A stretch of 61,104 nt of DNA from a virus, in the IMG/VR virus record IMGVR_UViG_3300042691_012873, positions 1-61,104 of that record; one strand, 5' to 3'. Shown here piece after piece: positions 53,511 to 60,533 of this stretch. The position numbers and the translations under genes are program-made. Within the stretch, counting starts at the first letter, position 1. Each line of letters starts with the position of its first letter. Under the pieces are notes generated by a model, which saw only the letters and a list, made by a program, of their open reading frames with translations, did no database searches and had not been told where the DNA came from.

Positions 53511-53795
53511 ATGACAGTATGGGTACTGGACCCCGAGGTCCACGATCTTGGAGAAATGGGCGAGTGCTATTCGCTTGCGTGGAATGATGAAGGCAAGTCT
53601 CACATCTCATTCCCACAGGGGCCATTCGATGAGGATGAGTTTTGGAGCCGGGTACAGGAAGGCGATAAGGTCTATTGGGTAGAGTCTATTGAGTCTGACT
53701 CTATCTACCCCGAGTATGCCTCAGTCTATCTCTATGACCACCGTGGTATTCTTATTGCTGACGTTACGGAGGCGTGGAACAATGGCGACGAATAA
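53511..53795 (+). CDS. Hypothetical acidic protein
   Basis: 94 residues (MTVWVLDPEVHDLGEMGECY) with an AAAGGAG site and a consensus promoter. Resembles many small acidic proteins of this block. Ends overlapping the next gene. Confidence 0.65.
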   Translation: MTVWVLDPEVHDLGEMGECYSLAWNDEGKSHISFPQGPFDEDEFWSRVQEGDKVYWVESIESDSIYPEYASVYLYDHRGILIADVTEAWNNGDE

Positions 53796-53949
53796 GTTGG
53801 AGCGCTACCTACAGACAACAAAGGAAGAAACGATCAAGCATGATGTTCGTCGGACCTACTGGGAGTCACCAGAACTCACTAGTCGGCTGTTCACCATCGT
53901 GTATTCGGCGGTAGAGATGGGAGACAATGATGAATCAGCAGAGGGGTGA
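53782..53949 (+). CDS. Hypothetical small protein
   Basis: 55 residues (MATNKLERYLQTTKEETIKH), helical and basic in the first half, acidic at the end. Overlaps the gene before and after. Confidence 0.6.
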   Translation: MATNKLERYLQTTKEETIKHDVRRTYWESPELTSRLFTIVYSAVEMGDNDESAEG

Positions 53950-54079
53950 TGACTTCATTACTACATTCGTGGGGGGAGTGATCGCACTAATCTTCGTGTT
54001 CTTTCTCATGGGGGGATGCACACTGTTGGTGTTCGGGGATGGGGAGAGTTCGTTAAGTGAGCATAGTCTAGAAAAGTGA
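53930..54079 (+). CDS. Small membrane protein with lipobox-like Cys
   Basis: 49 residues. A membrane segment at about 10-30 (FVGGVIALIFVFFLMGGC) ends in a Cys with LMGG before it, like a lipoprotein signal, followed by a short acidic tail. It could be anchored to the host membrane, perhaps for exclusion. Inference only. Confidence 0.6.
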   Translation: MNQQRGDDFITTFVGGVIALIFVFFLMGGCTLLVFGDGESSLSEHSLEK

Positions 54080-54363
54080 GGCGGGGCGCGGCCCCTGTGC
54101 ATAACCTGTGGACAATATCACCCAAATCGGACATTTCGCACATTAACAAATCGGACATTTTGCCCATTTAGCCCAAGAAAATTTCATGCACAAATCCTCC
54201 CAAACCCTACCATATCGGACACCACCCTCCATTTACGAAGGACCCCCAGAATTGCAGGAAAATAGATTACGAACCGCACAGAAATATTGCACAGATTTTC
54301 GGGTATCGGCAGGGTATCCTGTATAATGGATATTACGAACCACTTAATGGAAGGCAGGAGCAC
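54080..54363 (+). promoter_or_regulatory. Regulatory gap with GC hairpin, CGGACA repeats and promoter
   Basis: GGGGC-GCG-GCCCC hairpin at 54083-54095; TCGGACA boxes near 54127, 54152 and 54214; TATAAT at 54322-54327 preceded by CTG. The leader carries GGCAGGAG before ATG 54364. No gene seen. Confidence 0.6.
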
Positions 54364-54876
54364 ATGACGGTTATCGTAGGTCTTACCCATAATGGTAGTA
54401 CATACATAGGGGGAGATAGAGGGGCATCAGGAGGGGGAGTTATTGTTCCGACTACCCGGCCTAAGGTGGGAGTGAACAATGGATGGGCCTACGGCTACTC
54501 TGGTTCATTCGGGAACGGGCAGTTGTTTGATTTCCTTGATATCCCCACACCTGACGATGGTGATATGTATGGCACACTGCGTCTGAGTATCGTAGAGCAG
54601 TACAAGGCTGCTATCGAAGCCTTTGGCAACAAGAAGGGAGAGGCTGCAAGCCTTCTCATTGGTGCTAAGGGGATGCTATGGGAAGTGCAGCAGGATGATT
54701 GGGGAGTGATAGAGGTGAAGGAGACTGCTACTGGCTCAGGTTTCGGGGTAGCGTTAGGAAGCCTATTCACCTCTGATAGTGTCAAATCCCCATATAAGAG
54801 AATACATAAGGCAGTGGAAGCAGCCTGTCTCTATGACTCCTATTGCTGTCTGCCTGTGGATATCGTCAAGGCATAG
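54364..54876 (+). CDS. Proteasome/HslV-like Ntn hydrolase
   Basis: 170 residues (MTVIVGLTHNGSTYIGGDRG). After Met removal the first residue would be Thr, the nucleophile in proteasome-type enzymes. GDRGAS..., the Lys in RPKVGV and GWAYGYSGSFGNGQLFDF match the fold start, and SLLIGAKGMLWEVQQDD and GSGFGVALGSL the later strands. It may be a peptidase or a dead family member acting on phage or host proteins. No unfoldase partner is visible. Strong ribosome site. Confidence 0.7.
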   Translation: MTVIVGLTHNGSTYIGGDRGASGGGVIVPTTRPKVGVNNGWAYGYSGSFGNGQLFDFLDIPTPDDGDMYGTLRLSIVEQYKAAIEAFGNKKGEAASLLIGAKGMLWEVQQDDWGVIEVKETATGSGFGVALGSLFTSDSVKSPYKRIHKAVEAACLYDSYCCLPVDIVKA

Positions 54877-54915
54877 CACATAATCGCTCAAATGTCAAGG
54901 ATTGTGGGAAATGGC

Positions 54916-54963
54916 AAAAAACACCCTGTTTTGGAGGAAATATGGCAAGAATCGGGTGTTTTT
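54916..54963. terminator. Inverted repeat at the convergent junction
   Basis: AAAAACACCC and GGGTGTTTTT form a perfect 10-bp stem with a 27-base loop; T runs on either strand would allow termination both ways. Confidence 0.6.
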
Positions 54964-55183
54964 GGCAGTAAATAGGGGGAAATAGGCTGTTTTTTGATAA
55001 AGATTACGAAGATTAAGTATATTGCCGCGCACACACCCCACCCAATCTAATACCATACACAACCATCTAGTTGTAAGTAGAGTAACATCCATCCCTTGTC
55101 AACACCTTATCCACAGGGCTATCAACACCTTCTATCAGGGTATATATATATGTGTATGTTTCTTATAGGGGGGTTAATACTGA
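54964..55183. other. Non-coding junction with DnaA-box-like site
   Basis: No gene. It holds an exact TTATCCACA (55107-55115), two AACACCTT copies flanking it, and an AT stretch with TATATATATATG around 55141-55155. It could take part in replication control. Confidence 0.4.
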
Positions 55184-55393
55184 CTACCGGGCCTTGGTGG
55201 GCGGCTGCGCCGCATCATTAGTCTGTTTCTTGGCTTGGGGCCAATAGCCTGCTTGCCTGTGTGTCTGTACCGTGATGAAGTGGGCACTGTCGCCTATGAT
55301 GGGTTGACGGCCTTCCTTGATTACCCGGCGAGGGGTGGTGACTACTGCTACAGTACCCTTACTCTTGCTTGTTATGTTCGGTGGGGGTTTCAT
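55184..55393 (-). CDS. Hypothetical basic protein
   Basis: 69 residues (MKPPPNITSKSKGTVAVVTT) with an AAGGAAGAG ribosome site. Basic start and Gln/Ala/Pro-rich end (GYWPQAKKQTNDAAQPPTKA). Last leftward gene before the junction. Confidence 0.5.
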   Translation of the reverse strand: MKPPPNITSKSKGTVAVVTTPRRVIKEGRQPIIGDSAHFITVQTHRQAGYWPQAKKQTNDAAQPPTKAR

Positions 55394-55445
55394 TGCTCTT
55401 CCTTGTCCTGTCCTCGTGTGGCTTCTTGAAGCGTTTGTAGGGCAT
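55359..55445 (-). CDS. Possible small basic protein
   Basis: 28 residues (MPYKRFKKPHEDRTRKSNET), overlapping the next gene's start. AGGGC upstream is weak. Low certainty. Confidence 0.35.
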   Translation of the reverse strand: MPYKRFKKPHEDRTRKSNETPTEHNKQE

Positions 55446-55574
55446 ACTGCCCTGAACTTTCTTTGGAAAATTTTTTCCCAAATTTTTGCTGGAAATTTTT
55501 CTTGGAAAATCTTTATTGAAATTATCTTTGGAAATCATCTGGCTCCAAAGTTGAAAATTTTTGTGGGAATTTTT
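55446..55574. repeat. AT-rich degenerate repeat
   Basis: About 130 bases made of GGAAA(A)TTTTT-like words (TTTGGAAAATTTTTTCCC, CTGGAAATTTTTCTTGG, AAAATTTTTGTGGG) repeated roughly every 20-25 bases, flanking the leaderless 64-residue gene's end. Similar words occur at 51225-51300. Function unknown. Confidence 0.5.
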
Positions 55575-55769
55575 CTACCATTTGTAGCCATGCTTGGCGT
55601 GGTTACGCCATTCCTTTATTTCAGCAGCCGTGAGCGTGTGATGTGTCCAAGTCTTGATGATGGTGATGAGGTTTTTGTCGGTGAGATTCGCTATGTCCTT
55701 GCGGGGAATGTTTCCTTCACGGAAGACATAGGAGTCAATTGACTTCTGATAGCGGGTGCTTATCTTCAT
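55575..55769 (-). CDS. Hypothetical basic protein, leaderless
   Basis: 64 residues (MKISTRYQKSIDSYVFREGN). ATG 55769 lies six bases after TATAAT. Basic helix-rich sequence with TAAEIKEWRNHAKHGYKW. Possible small DNA-binding protein, not proven. Confidence 0.6.
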   Translation of the reverse strand: MKISTRYQKSIDSYVFREGNIPRKDIANLTDKNLITIIKTWTHHTLTAAEIKEWRNHAKHGYKW

Positions 55770-55775
55770 ACCCCC

Positions 55776-55784
55776 ATTATACAG
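55776..55784 (-). promoter_or_regulatory. Leaderless promoter for 55769
   Basis: CTGTATAAT on the minus strand, six bases before the ATG, inside the end of the upstream gene region. Confidence 0.6.
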
Positions 55785-56010
55785 GATGCCCGGTTACTCC
55801 ATCGTCAACAAGGTACTTCACAAACACCTGATCGCCTGTGGATAAGTGGTAGTTGTATTCTGCCTCAAATTTTTCTGGGGGAATCCAGCCAAGGAAGTCA
55901 GACCAGTTATCCCTATCTTTCCTCCACCAAATCTCAAACCCTCTGCCTCCCGGCTTGGGATCACCCTGCCGTATGGAATGCCCTTTTTCTACCTCAATGA
56001 AAATAATCAT
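55777..56010 (-). CDS. Hypothetical protein
   Basis: 77 residues (MIIFIEVEKGHSIRQGDPKP), charged beta protein, Trp-rich centre (EIWWRKDRDNWSDFLGW). Overlaps the upstream gene by four bases (ATGA). It contains a TGTGGATAA at 55837-55845. Confidence 0.65.
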   Translation of the reverse strand: MIIFIEVEKGHSIRQGDPKPGGRGFEIWWRKDRDNWSDFLGWIPPEKFEAEYNYHLSTGDQVFVKYLVDDGVTGHPV

Positions 56011-56207
56011 TTATCCCTCATTAAGTCTGCTCCGGTGATGTGCTTGACGGGTGTGCCCAAGGCTGCCTCAATAGCATCCTTGTACTTGACTGCCCATTCA
56101 CCTTGGTAAGGGAGTAGGGGAAGGTTATCCACAGCATCAGCAGCATCCTGTCTACCGGCGTTGTAGGCCACGGTGCATCCTCTACATCTGCATACAAGCG
56201 TATTCAT
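56007..56207 (-). CDS. Small protein with CRCRGC motif
   Basis: 66 residues from ATG 56207 (MNTLVCRCRGCTVAYNAGRQ), which has AAGGAG; a longer open frame exists but overlaps the upstream gene. VCRCRGCTVAYNAGRQDAAD suggests a small metal site followed by a helix. Paralogous in style to 56456 and 59345 products (DAL...AGxxxAxEAV). Confidence 0.6.
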   Translation of the reverse strand: MNTLVCRCRGCTVAYNAGRQDAADAVDNLPLLPYQGEWAVKYKDAIEAALGTPVKHITGADLMRDK

Positions 56208-56314
56208 TTCTTCTCCTTGTCGCACACTGTGCCTATCGTCTGGAAATAACTGCGCTTGCAGCGCACGCACATACCGTTGTCATAGTCATGCCCCTGCAAG
56301 GTCTTCATCTTCAT
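56204..56314 (-). CDS. Small zinc-knuckle protein
   Basis: 36 residues (MKMKTLQGHDYDNGMCVRCK), with CVRC and a later Cys. Overlaps the upstream gene by 29 bases and the next by four. Confidence 0.55.
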   Translation of the reverse strand: MKMKTLQGHDYDNGMCVRCKRSYFQTIGTVCDKEKK

Positions 56315-56462
56315 CACTGTACTCTAGACTAATACTTATCAACTCGCTGTGTGCGGTCATTCCTGCCAAGTACCCGACTACAATAGCGGTGTTGTCGAAG
56401 GACTGAATAGCGTTGAACTCTTCCTTTGTCTCCTTGTCGCGTGCTTGTACCCAGACTAGCAT
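56286..56462 (-). CDS. Hypothetical small acidic protein
   Basis: 58 residues (MLVWVQARDKETKEEFNAIQ), with a beta strand start and acidic end (YSDEDEDLAGA). Start overlaps the upstream stop by seven bases. Confidence 0.6.
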   Translation of the reverse strand: MLVWVQARDKETKEEFNAIQSFDNTAIVVGYLAGMTAHSELISISLEYSDEDEDLAGA

Positions 56463-56821
56463 GTTTCTCCTTTGAGGTGTCCGTCTGCTATTCCCATCTG
56501 CTTGGATGGTTTCCTGTTTCTTTCGTCTTCACGAACGAGGGTAATGAAGGAGCATTGGCATGGTGTCCATCGCTCTGTGTTCTTAGGGCAGAAGGGGTCA
56601 TGCTGCTCGTTCATCATTGCCTGCCCCTTTCTTACAGGTGCATGGTCCAAGCCAGCCACCATTGCTCCAATAGCAGTCGTCGATGCCCCATCACTGTATT
56701 CTGCTTTCAAGGCGGCGAGGGCGGCGAGATGGTCGTCATAGGTGACCCACTTGCCCTCTGGATCGGGTTCGGCCCACGCGGTATTGTAGTCGGTTACGGG
56801 GTGCCACCGCTGGATGCTCAC
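56456..56821 (-). CDS. Hypothetical protein of the SIQRW family
   Basis: 121 residues from GTG 56821 (MSIQRWHPVTDYNTAWAEPD), which overlaps the upstream stop and has GGAAGAAAG. The N-terminal half shares MSIQRW...YVTYxDxxAALA with the product at 59076. The C-terminal half (HDPFCPKNTERWTPCQC...ITLVREDER) matches the product at 59345, so it looks like a fusion of both. Function unknown. Confidence 0.7.
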   Translation of the reverse strand: MSIQRWHPVTDYNTAWAEPDPEGKWVTYDDHLAALAALKAEYSDGASTTAIGAMVAGLDHAPVRKGQAMMNEQHDPFCPKNTERWTPCQCSFITLVREDERNRKPSKQMGIADGHLKGETC

Positions 56822-57093
56822 AGTCTTTCTTCCAATCTTTCTGTAAGTGGGGTTTTTTCTTCTGTGCGCTTGTTGAGGATGCGCTTTACCAGCGACCATG
56901 CTCCAAGTGAACGAGTGAAGTTCTTGATGGTGCCGGTAGAAACATTGGCGGGTCTGTCTGTGTAGGTGAAAGCATAGGCATAGTCTCCTACGCCATAGCC
57001 TCTGCTACCGTCGTTGGCAATAACCATCTTGCCTATCTCCCGTGCCTCTTCCTCTATACCGAAGGGCACCAGTTCTATCGTTACTCGTAGCAT
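56818..57093 (-). CDS. Hypothetical protein
   Basis: 91 residues (MLRVTIELVPFGIEEEAREI). The VIANDGSRGYGVGDYAYAFT pattern belongs to a small phage family of unknown role. Ribosome site weak. Confidence 0.65.
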   Translation of the reverse strand: MLRVTIELVPFGIEEEAREIGKMVIANDGSRGYGVGDYAYAFTYTDRPANVSTGTIKNFTRSLGAWSLVKRILNKRTEEKTPLTERLEERL

Positions 57094-57164
57094 CTCATCA
57101 GTCCCATAACTCTTGAAAGTGTTTGCTCGTTCTGTGAGTAGTCTTTTCTGTTCATAGGACTATT

Positions 57165-57446
57165 CTACAGAATTTTTGTGGAAAAGTCAACAGCCTCACG
57201 GACTTTTTTCAAGTGGGATACTGTAGCGTCCGTCACCTTTACCCGGCACACCATCGACAGGAAGGATGCTACCTCATCTGGGGAATCATCATCAAGGACT
57301 CCCCCACGGAAGAACACCCCCGTGTGGTCGCACTTGAAATAGTCTCCCTTTGCGTTGTAGACGAATGATGGGTATGCCTCTGGGTCCTCATTCTCTCTCT
57401 GCCTCTTTGTGTTGTAGGCAGCAAAGAGTTTATCTGTGTCAATCAT
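57165..57446 (-). CDS. Hypothetical protein
   Basis: 93 residues from ATG 57446 (MIDTDKLFAAYNTKRQRENE), chosen for GGAGAG upstream; it starts two bases before the metalloprotease stop. Central beta region and C-terminal helix (HLKKVREAVDFSTKIL). Confidence 0.65.
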   Translation of the reverse strand: MIDTDKLFAAYNTKRQRENEDPEAYPSFVYNAKGDYFKCDHTGVFFRGGVLDDDSPDEVASFLSMVCRVKVTDATVSHLKKVREAVDFSTKIL

Positions 57447-57447
57447 C

Positions 57448-58191
57448 TTACTCTCCGATGCTATCTGTGGTAATGGTTGGCTGGACTTCGCACATCTTCT
57501 TGAAGGACTCAAGCGTCATGGTCGTATCCGTGGAAAGCACCTGTGACTTATTGAGTATGGGATACATGACATCATTCGCGTCTGTGCTATGTCCTAGTCC
57601 TAGTGCGTGCCCTAACTCGTGAAGGATGAGGTGACGACGCATATAGGTGGGGGCAGACTGGAAATAGTCTGACTTGAATACAGCAAAGCCAGATGTTATT
57701 TCATTTCTACCGGGCAAGAGTTCGATAGGACCAGCAAGCCCTGCGATTTTGGGGTTCTCATCAAGAACAGGAGCGAAGTCCATGTAGATGTTATTGTCTA
57801 GTGTTTGTGATGGAGTTATCGTCTGTTCTGCTACATTGAAGTCAGTGGAAACCTCCCCTGAATAGGCGAAAGTGTAGCCAGTGGCGCTATTCCACTGGTC
57901 GAAGGCCCACTTTACGTCCTTAATGGCCCTAGAATGGCTCTCTGGCGGGAGAGCACCTAGGTCTAGGGTAAATGATACGGGGTTATTTGAACACCAGCCA
58001 GCGGCCTCGTAGGGCGTTCCTTTGAGGATGCTGTCGATGTTGGCCCCAGCATAGGCAATACCCACGACAACGGCAGAAGCAACAGCAGTCGTAATAATGG
58101 TTGCTATTACTGGATGCTGACGACTTCCTAACCTTACCCGGCGTTCGGGGGATGACCACTTACGCCTATGCGCTACTCTGCGTTCTTCCAT
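57448..58191 (-). CDS. Membrane-anchored matrixin-type metalloprotease
   Basis: 247 residues. Basic N-terminus, one membrane segment at about 28-48 (VIATIITTAVASAVVVGIAY), then a matrixin/metzincin domain. HELGHALGLGH at 191-201 gives the three zinc His and catalytic Glu; VMYP at 208-211 is the Met-turn. It would act outside the membrane of the host cell, with the type II orientation. Rare in phages; possible roles are envelope remodelling or superinfection exclusion. Confidence 0.88.
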   Translation of the reverse strand: MEERRVAHRRKWSSPERRVRLGSRQHPVIATIITTAVASAVVVGIAYAGANIDSILKGTPYEAAGWCSNNPVSFTLDLGALPPESHSRAIKDVKWAFDQWNSATGYTFAYSGEVSTDFNVAEQTITPSQTLDNNIYMDFAPVLDENPKIAGLAGPIELLPGRNEITSGFAVFKSDYFQSAPTYMRRHLILHELGHALGLGHSTDANDVMYPILNKSQVLSTDTTMTLESFKKMCEVQPTITTDSIGE

Positions 58192-58192
58192 C

Positions 58193-58414
58193 TTATCTCC
58201 TTTTCGGGGCAGTCTTAATGACGATGGGAGGGATCGTGGCTATCTCGCCCCCATAGATTTTTGCGACGTAACGGCAAATGATTTCCATTGCCTTTTTTAG
58301 ACCACGTTCATACCCTACTTCATAGTCTGTACTGTATTCAGCAATAGCACTTCTCTGCTCGTTGATGAGAAAAACAATGGCATCTGCTTCTATTACTCGT
58401 CCTCGCCCGTACAT
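58193..58414 (-). CDS. Small protein, paralogue of 29225-29365 product
   Basis: 73 residues from ATG 58414 (MYGRGRVIEADAIVFLINEQ), with a GGAGTG site. YSTDYEVGYERGLKKAMEII matches the 46-residue protein in the tail-fibre region. Helical. One base before the metalloprotease start. Confidence 0.65.
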   Translation of the reverse strand: MYGRGRVIEADAIVFLINEQRSAIAEYSTDYEVGYERGLKKAMEIICRYVAKIYGGEIATIPPIVIKTAPKRR

Positions 58415-58482
58415 GCTGCTCACTCCCAAAAACTAATTTTCGTTTGCATTATAGCACGAACAGTTTAAAAAGGAATTATATT

Positions 58483-58716
58483 TTAGAAGGCCACAGCACT
58501 CAGAATAGCATCAGCAAGTTCAGCGGTAGTGGGCTGACGATCACGCATCTTTGTGTAGTTCTCTACACATCTGTCAATAGCCTGCTCTATGTCCTTGGGG
58601 TCGATGGGCTCTGGTGCGCTATCCTTATAGGTGTAGCGAGCACGCTCAACAGCAGCCTCCGCATCGCGCAGGGCACCGAGTGCCTCGTCAAAATCATAGT
58701 CAATATCGCTTCTCAT
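58483..58716 (-). CDS. Hypothetical acidic helical protein
   Basis: 77 residues from ATG 58716 (MRSDIDYDFDEALGALRDAE), with GGAGAG; helical with one Cys. One-base overlap with the upstream gene. Confidence 0.6.
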   Translation of the reverse strand: MRSDIDYDFDEALGALRDAEAAVERARYTYKDSAPEPIDPKDIEQAIDRCVENYTKMRDRQPTTAELADAILSAVAF

Positions 58717-59072
58717 TATTCTCTCCAATAGGTTGTGGGAATCCCTGCCTGCTCAGCCATGCGTGCGCAGCCAGTTGCTCCCTTGCTGTTCTTGCGAATG
58801 AAAGCGAAGCAGACATCTATGTCTGACTCCACCATTTCCCTGTTTCTGATGGGTCCTGCGGCGCTACCAAAGTCTTCCCACTTTGCCCCGTGCGGCTCAG
58901 TAAAGAGAAGTAGTCGCTTTGCTGCCGTGTGAGCAAGGTAGTCAGCACCACGAGCACCACCGTGGACAACAGTGATGGACTCATTTACCTTCTTCTGGTA
59001 TTCAAGTAGGGCAGTATAGATCACTGCGTAGTCTGTCCACGTTCGTGAACCCGTGATGAGTAGTCGCTTCAT
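58716..59072 (-). CDS. SLOG-family protein (DUF2493/YspA-like)
   Basis: 118 residues. LLITGSRTWTD at the start, VVHGGARGADYLA near 35-47, then AAGPIRNREMVE and DVCFAFIRKNSKG form the Rossmann-like SLOG fold, which binds nucleotides or nucleotide-derived ligands. Stand-alone versions are frequent in actinophages. Possible nucleotide sensor; role unknown. Confidence 0.82.
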   Translation of the reverse strand: MKRLLITGSRTWTDYAVIYTALLEYQKKVNESITVVHGGARGADYLAHTAAKRLLLFTEPHGAKWEDFGSAAGPIRNREMVESDIDVCFAFIRKNSKGATGCARMAEQAGIPTTYWRE

Positions 59073-59075
59073 TAG

Positions 59076-59348
59076 TTATTCTCCTTCTCGGGCGAGTTCG
59101 TCAATAGCGGCGAGGGCGTGCGGTATGCACTCACACAGGCCGCTGCATGGAGCATCCGTAGCGACAACCGCTTTCCGCACAGCGTCCAGCGCGGCGTTCC
59201 ACTGGCGGTTGTCCCACAGCGCCCGGTTGTCGTCCTCACGGGTGATTCGTTCCATTCGCTGTTCAGCGTCGGCTAGGGCAGCGACGTAATCGGCGTAAGT
59301 GACGTACTCGCTCCCGCTTGTGTCGATGCGCCACCGCTGGATGCTCAT
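59076..59348 (-). CDS. Hypothetical protein of the SIQRW family
   Basis: 90 residues from ATG 59348 (MSIQRWRIDTSGSEYVTYAD), with AAAGGAGG. Helical with an LCECIP Cys pair. It matches the N-terminal half of the product at 56456. Confidence 0.65.
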   Translation of the reverse strand: MSIQRWRIDTSGSEYVTYADYVAALADAEQRMERITREDDNRALWDNRQWNAALDAVRKAVVATDAPCSGLCECIPHALAAIDELAREGE

Positions 59349-59599
59349 GACTCCTCCTTTAATGCGTCGATAGCGGCGATGATTACGTTGCTGTCGATGA
59401 GTTGCTGCGGGTATCCCCACTTGCGATGGACTTCAACCACTGCTTCCCGCGCAGCGGACAGGCCAGCGGCGTAGGAGAGCGTGGTGGGAATCTCATGCTT
59501 CCGCTCGTCCTCGCGGACACGGGCGATCAGGGCACAGTCACAGAACGCTTCGCTCATCTCGGTATTCAGTACCGTGGTGCACAGCGGGTCGTGAGTCAT
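59345..59599 (-). CDS. Hypothetical protein
   Basis: 84 residues (MTHDPLCTTVLNTEMSEAFC). LCTTV...FCDCALIARVREDERKH matches the C-terminal half of the product at 56456. Overlaps its neighbours by four bases each. Confidence 0.65.
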   Translation of the reverse strand: MTHDPLCTTVLNTEMSEAFCDCALIARVREDERKHEIPTTLSYAAGLSAAREAVVEVHRKWGYPQQLIDSNVIIAAIDALKEES

Positions 59600-59733
59600 C
59601 GCTCACCGCCTAGAGCCGTGTCCATCTTGTCTCCACACACGCAGGACACGCACTTGCCAGTCTCAGCGCTGATGAGGAAACAGCCGCGCTCGTCGGCGTT
59701 GTTGCACGGGCACATTGGTTCGTGGTCAGTCAT
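59596..59733 (-). CDS. Small Cys-rich protein
   Basis: 45 residues from ATG 59733 (MTDHEPMCPCNNADERGCFL) with CPC, C and CVSCVCGDK. Possible zinc or redox protein. Start overlaps the upstream stop. Confidence 0.6.
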   Translation of the reverse strand: MTDHEPMCPCNNADERGCFLISAETGKCVSCVCGDKMDTALGGER

Positions 59734-60055
59734 CATCCGTCCTCTCATCGTCCTTCCCACCAAGCATAGTGGAAATTGGGACAAGCGCACACTGTACCGC
59801 TGTGCTGACTTCGATGTATCTCATACCATCGATGACTTTGTAGTTAGAATAGTCCTTAGCCATTTCAGACTCATCAGCATAGTCCATGATCCGCTCTCCT
59901 GCTGAGATGCAGGCATTGATGTAGGCAAAAGACTCTACTCTTTTCATTTCCTCAAACGTCTGAACGGCGTAGTCTTTCTGGATTTCAATAACTACCCGGT
60001 GAGGAACCTTAAGCAATCTTTCCTTATTGTCGGGATCAGCCATAAAATATCTCAC
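59726..60055 (-). CDS. Hypothetical protein
   Basis: 109 residues from GTG 60055, with GGGGA five bases before it; ATG 60043 (MADPDNKERLLKVPHRVVIE) is an alternative. Helical with an acidic end (KDDERTDDD). Confidence 0.6.
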   Translation of the reverse strand: MRYFMADPDNKERLLKVPHRVVIEIQKDYAVQTFEEMKRVESFAYINACISAGERIMDYADESEMAKDYSNYKVIDGMRYIEVSTAVQCALVPISTMLGGKDDERTDDD

Positions 60056-60234
60056 TACTTCCCCTTATCGTTACTTGCGAAACCGCTTCCCTTAAAGGAA
60101 ATAGCGGGGGCGGTGAACAACTTCCTAAACCCTAGTTTGCCGCATTCCGGGCAGGAAGTCAAGGGCTTCTCCGTTATCTGCTGAAAGATGTTTGCTGGCC
60201 CACAATAGGCACACACATAACTGTAGTTGGGCAT
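60055..60234 (-). CDS. FmdB-type zinc-ribbon protein
   Basis: 59 residues from ATG 60234 (MPNYSYVCAYCGPANIFQQI). CAYC and CPECG pairs and the later GFRKLFTAPAISFKGSGF match the FmdB-type putative regulatory zinc ribbon. Ribosome site GGAGG. Confidence 0.8.
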   Translation of the reverse strand: MPNYSYVCAYCGPANIFQQITEKPLTSCPECGKLGFRKLFTAPAISFKGSGFASNDKGK

Positions 60235-60440
60235 CAACGCCTCCAATAGGCATTCATAATTTTGGTAGTATTGAGACTCATTATCTGCATAACAACACTA
60301 AGGTTGACAAAAACGTCCTCAGGGTGCTGCTCGCTGTCTTCTCCGATTCCGTATACCTCGCCCATAATGGCAAGAGCATCCTCGCAGAAGCGAGCGGGTG
60401 TAGTGTAGAAGGTGCGCTTTGATGTTTCGGCATTAGGCAT
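60234..60440 (-). CDS. Hypothetical protein
   Basis: 68 residues (MPNAETSKRTFYTTPARFCE), helical. Its stop overlaps the next start by one base. Confidence 0.6.
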   Translation of the reverse strand: MPNAETSKRTFYTTPARFCEDALAIMGEVYGIGEDSEQHPEDVFVNLSVVMQIMSLNTTKIMNAYWRR

Positions 60441-60533
60441 TAGTTTTTCTCTTTCGTAGGAATTCTATCATTAGATTATCTGATTTGGATTTGTTACACT
60501 TACAAGAGCACATTTTTAGAGTTGAAACAGACA
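60441..60533 (-). promoter_or_regulatory. Gap with weak promoter features
   Basis: AT-rich. I find no clear promoter or gene. Confidence 0.3.
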
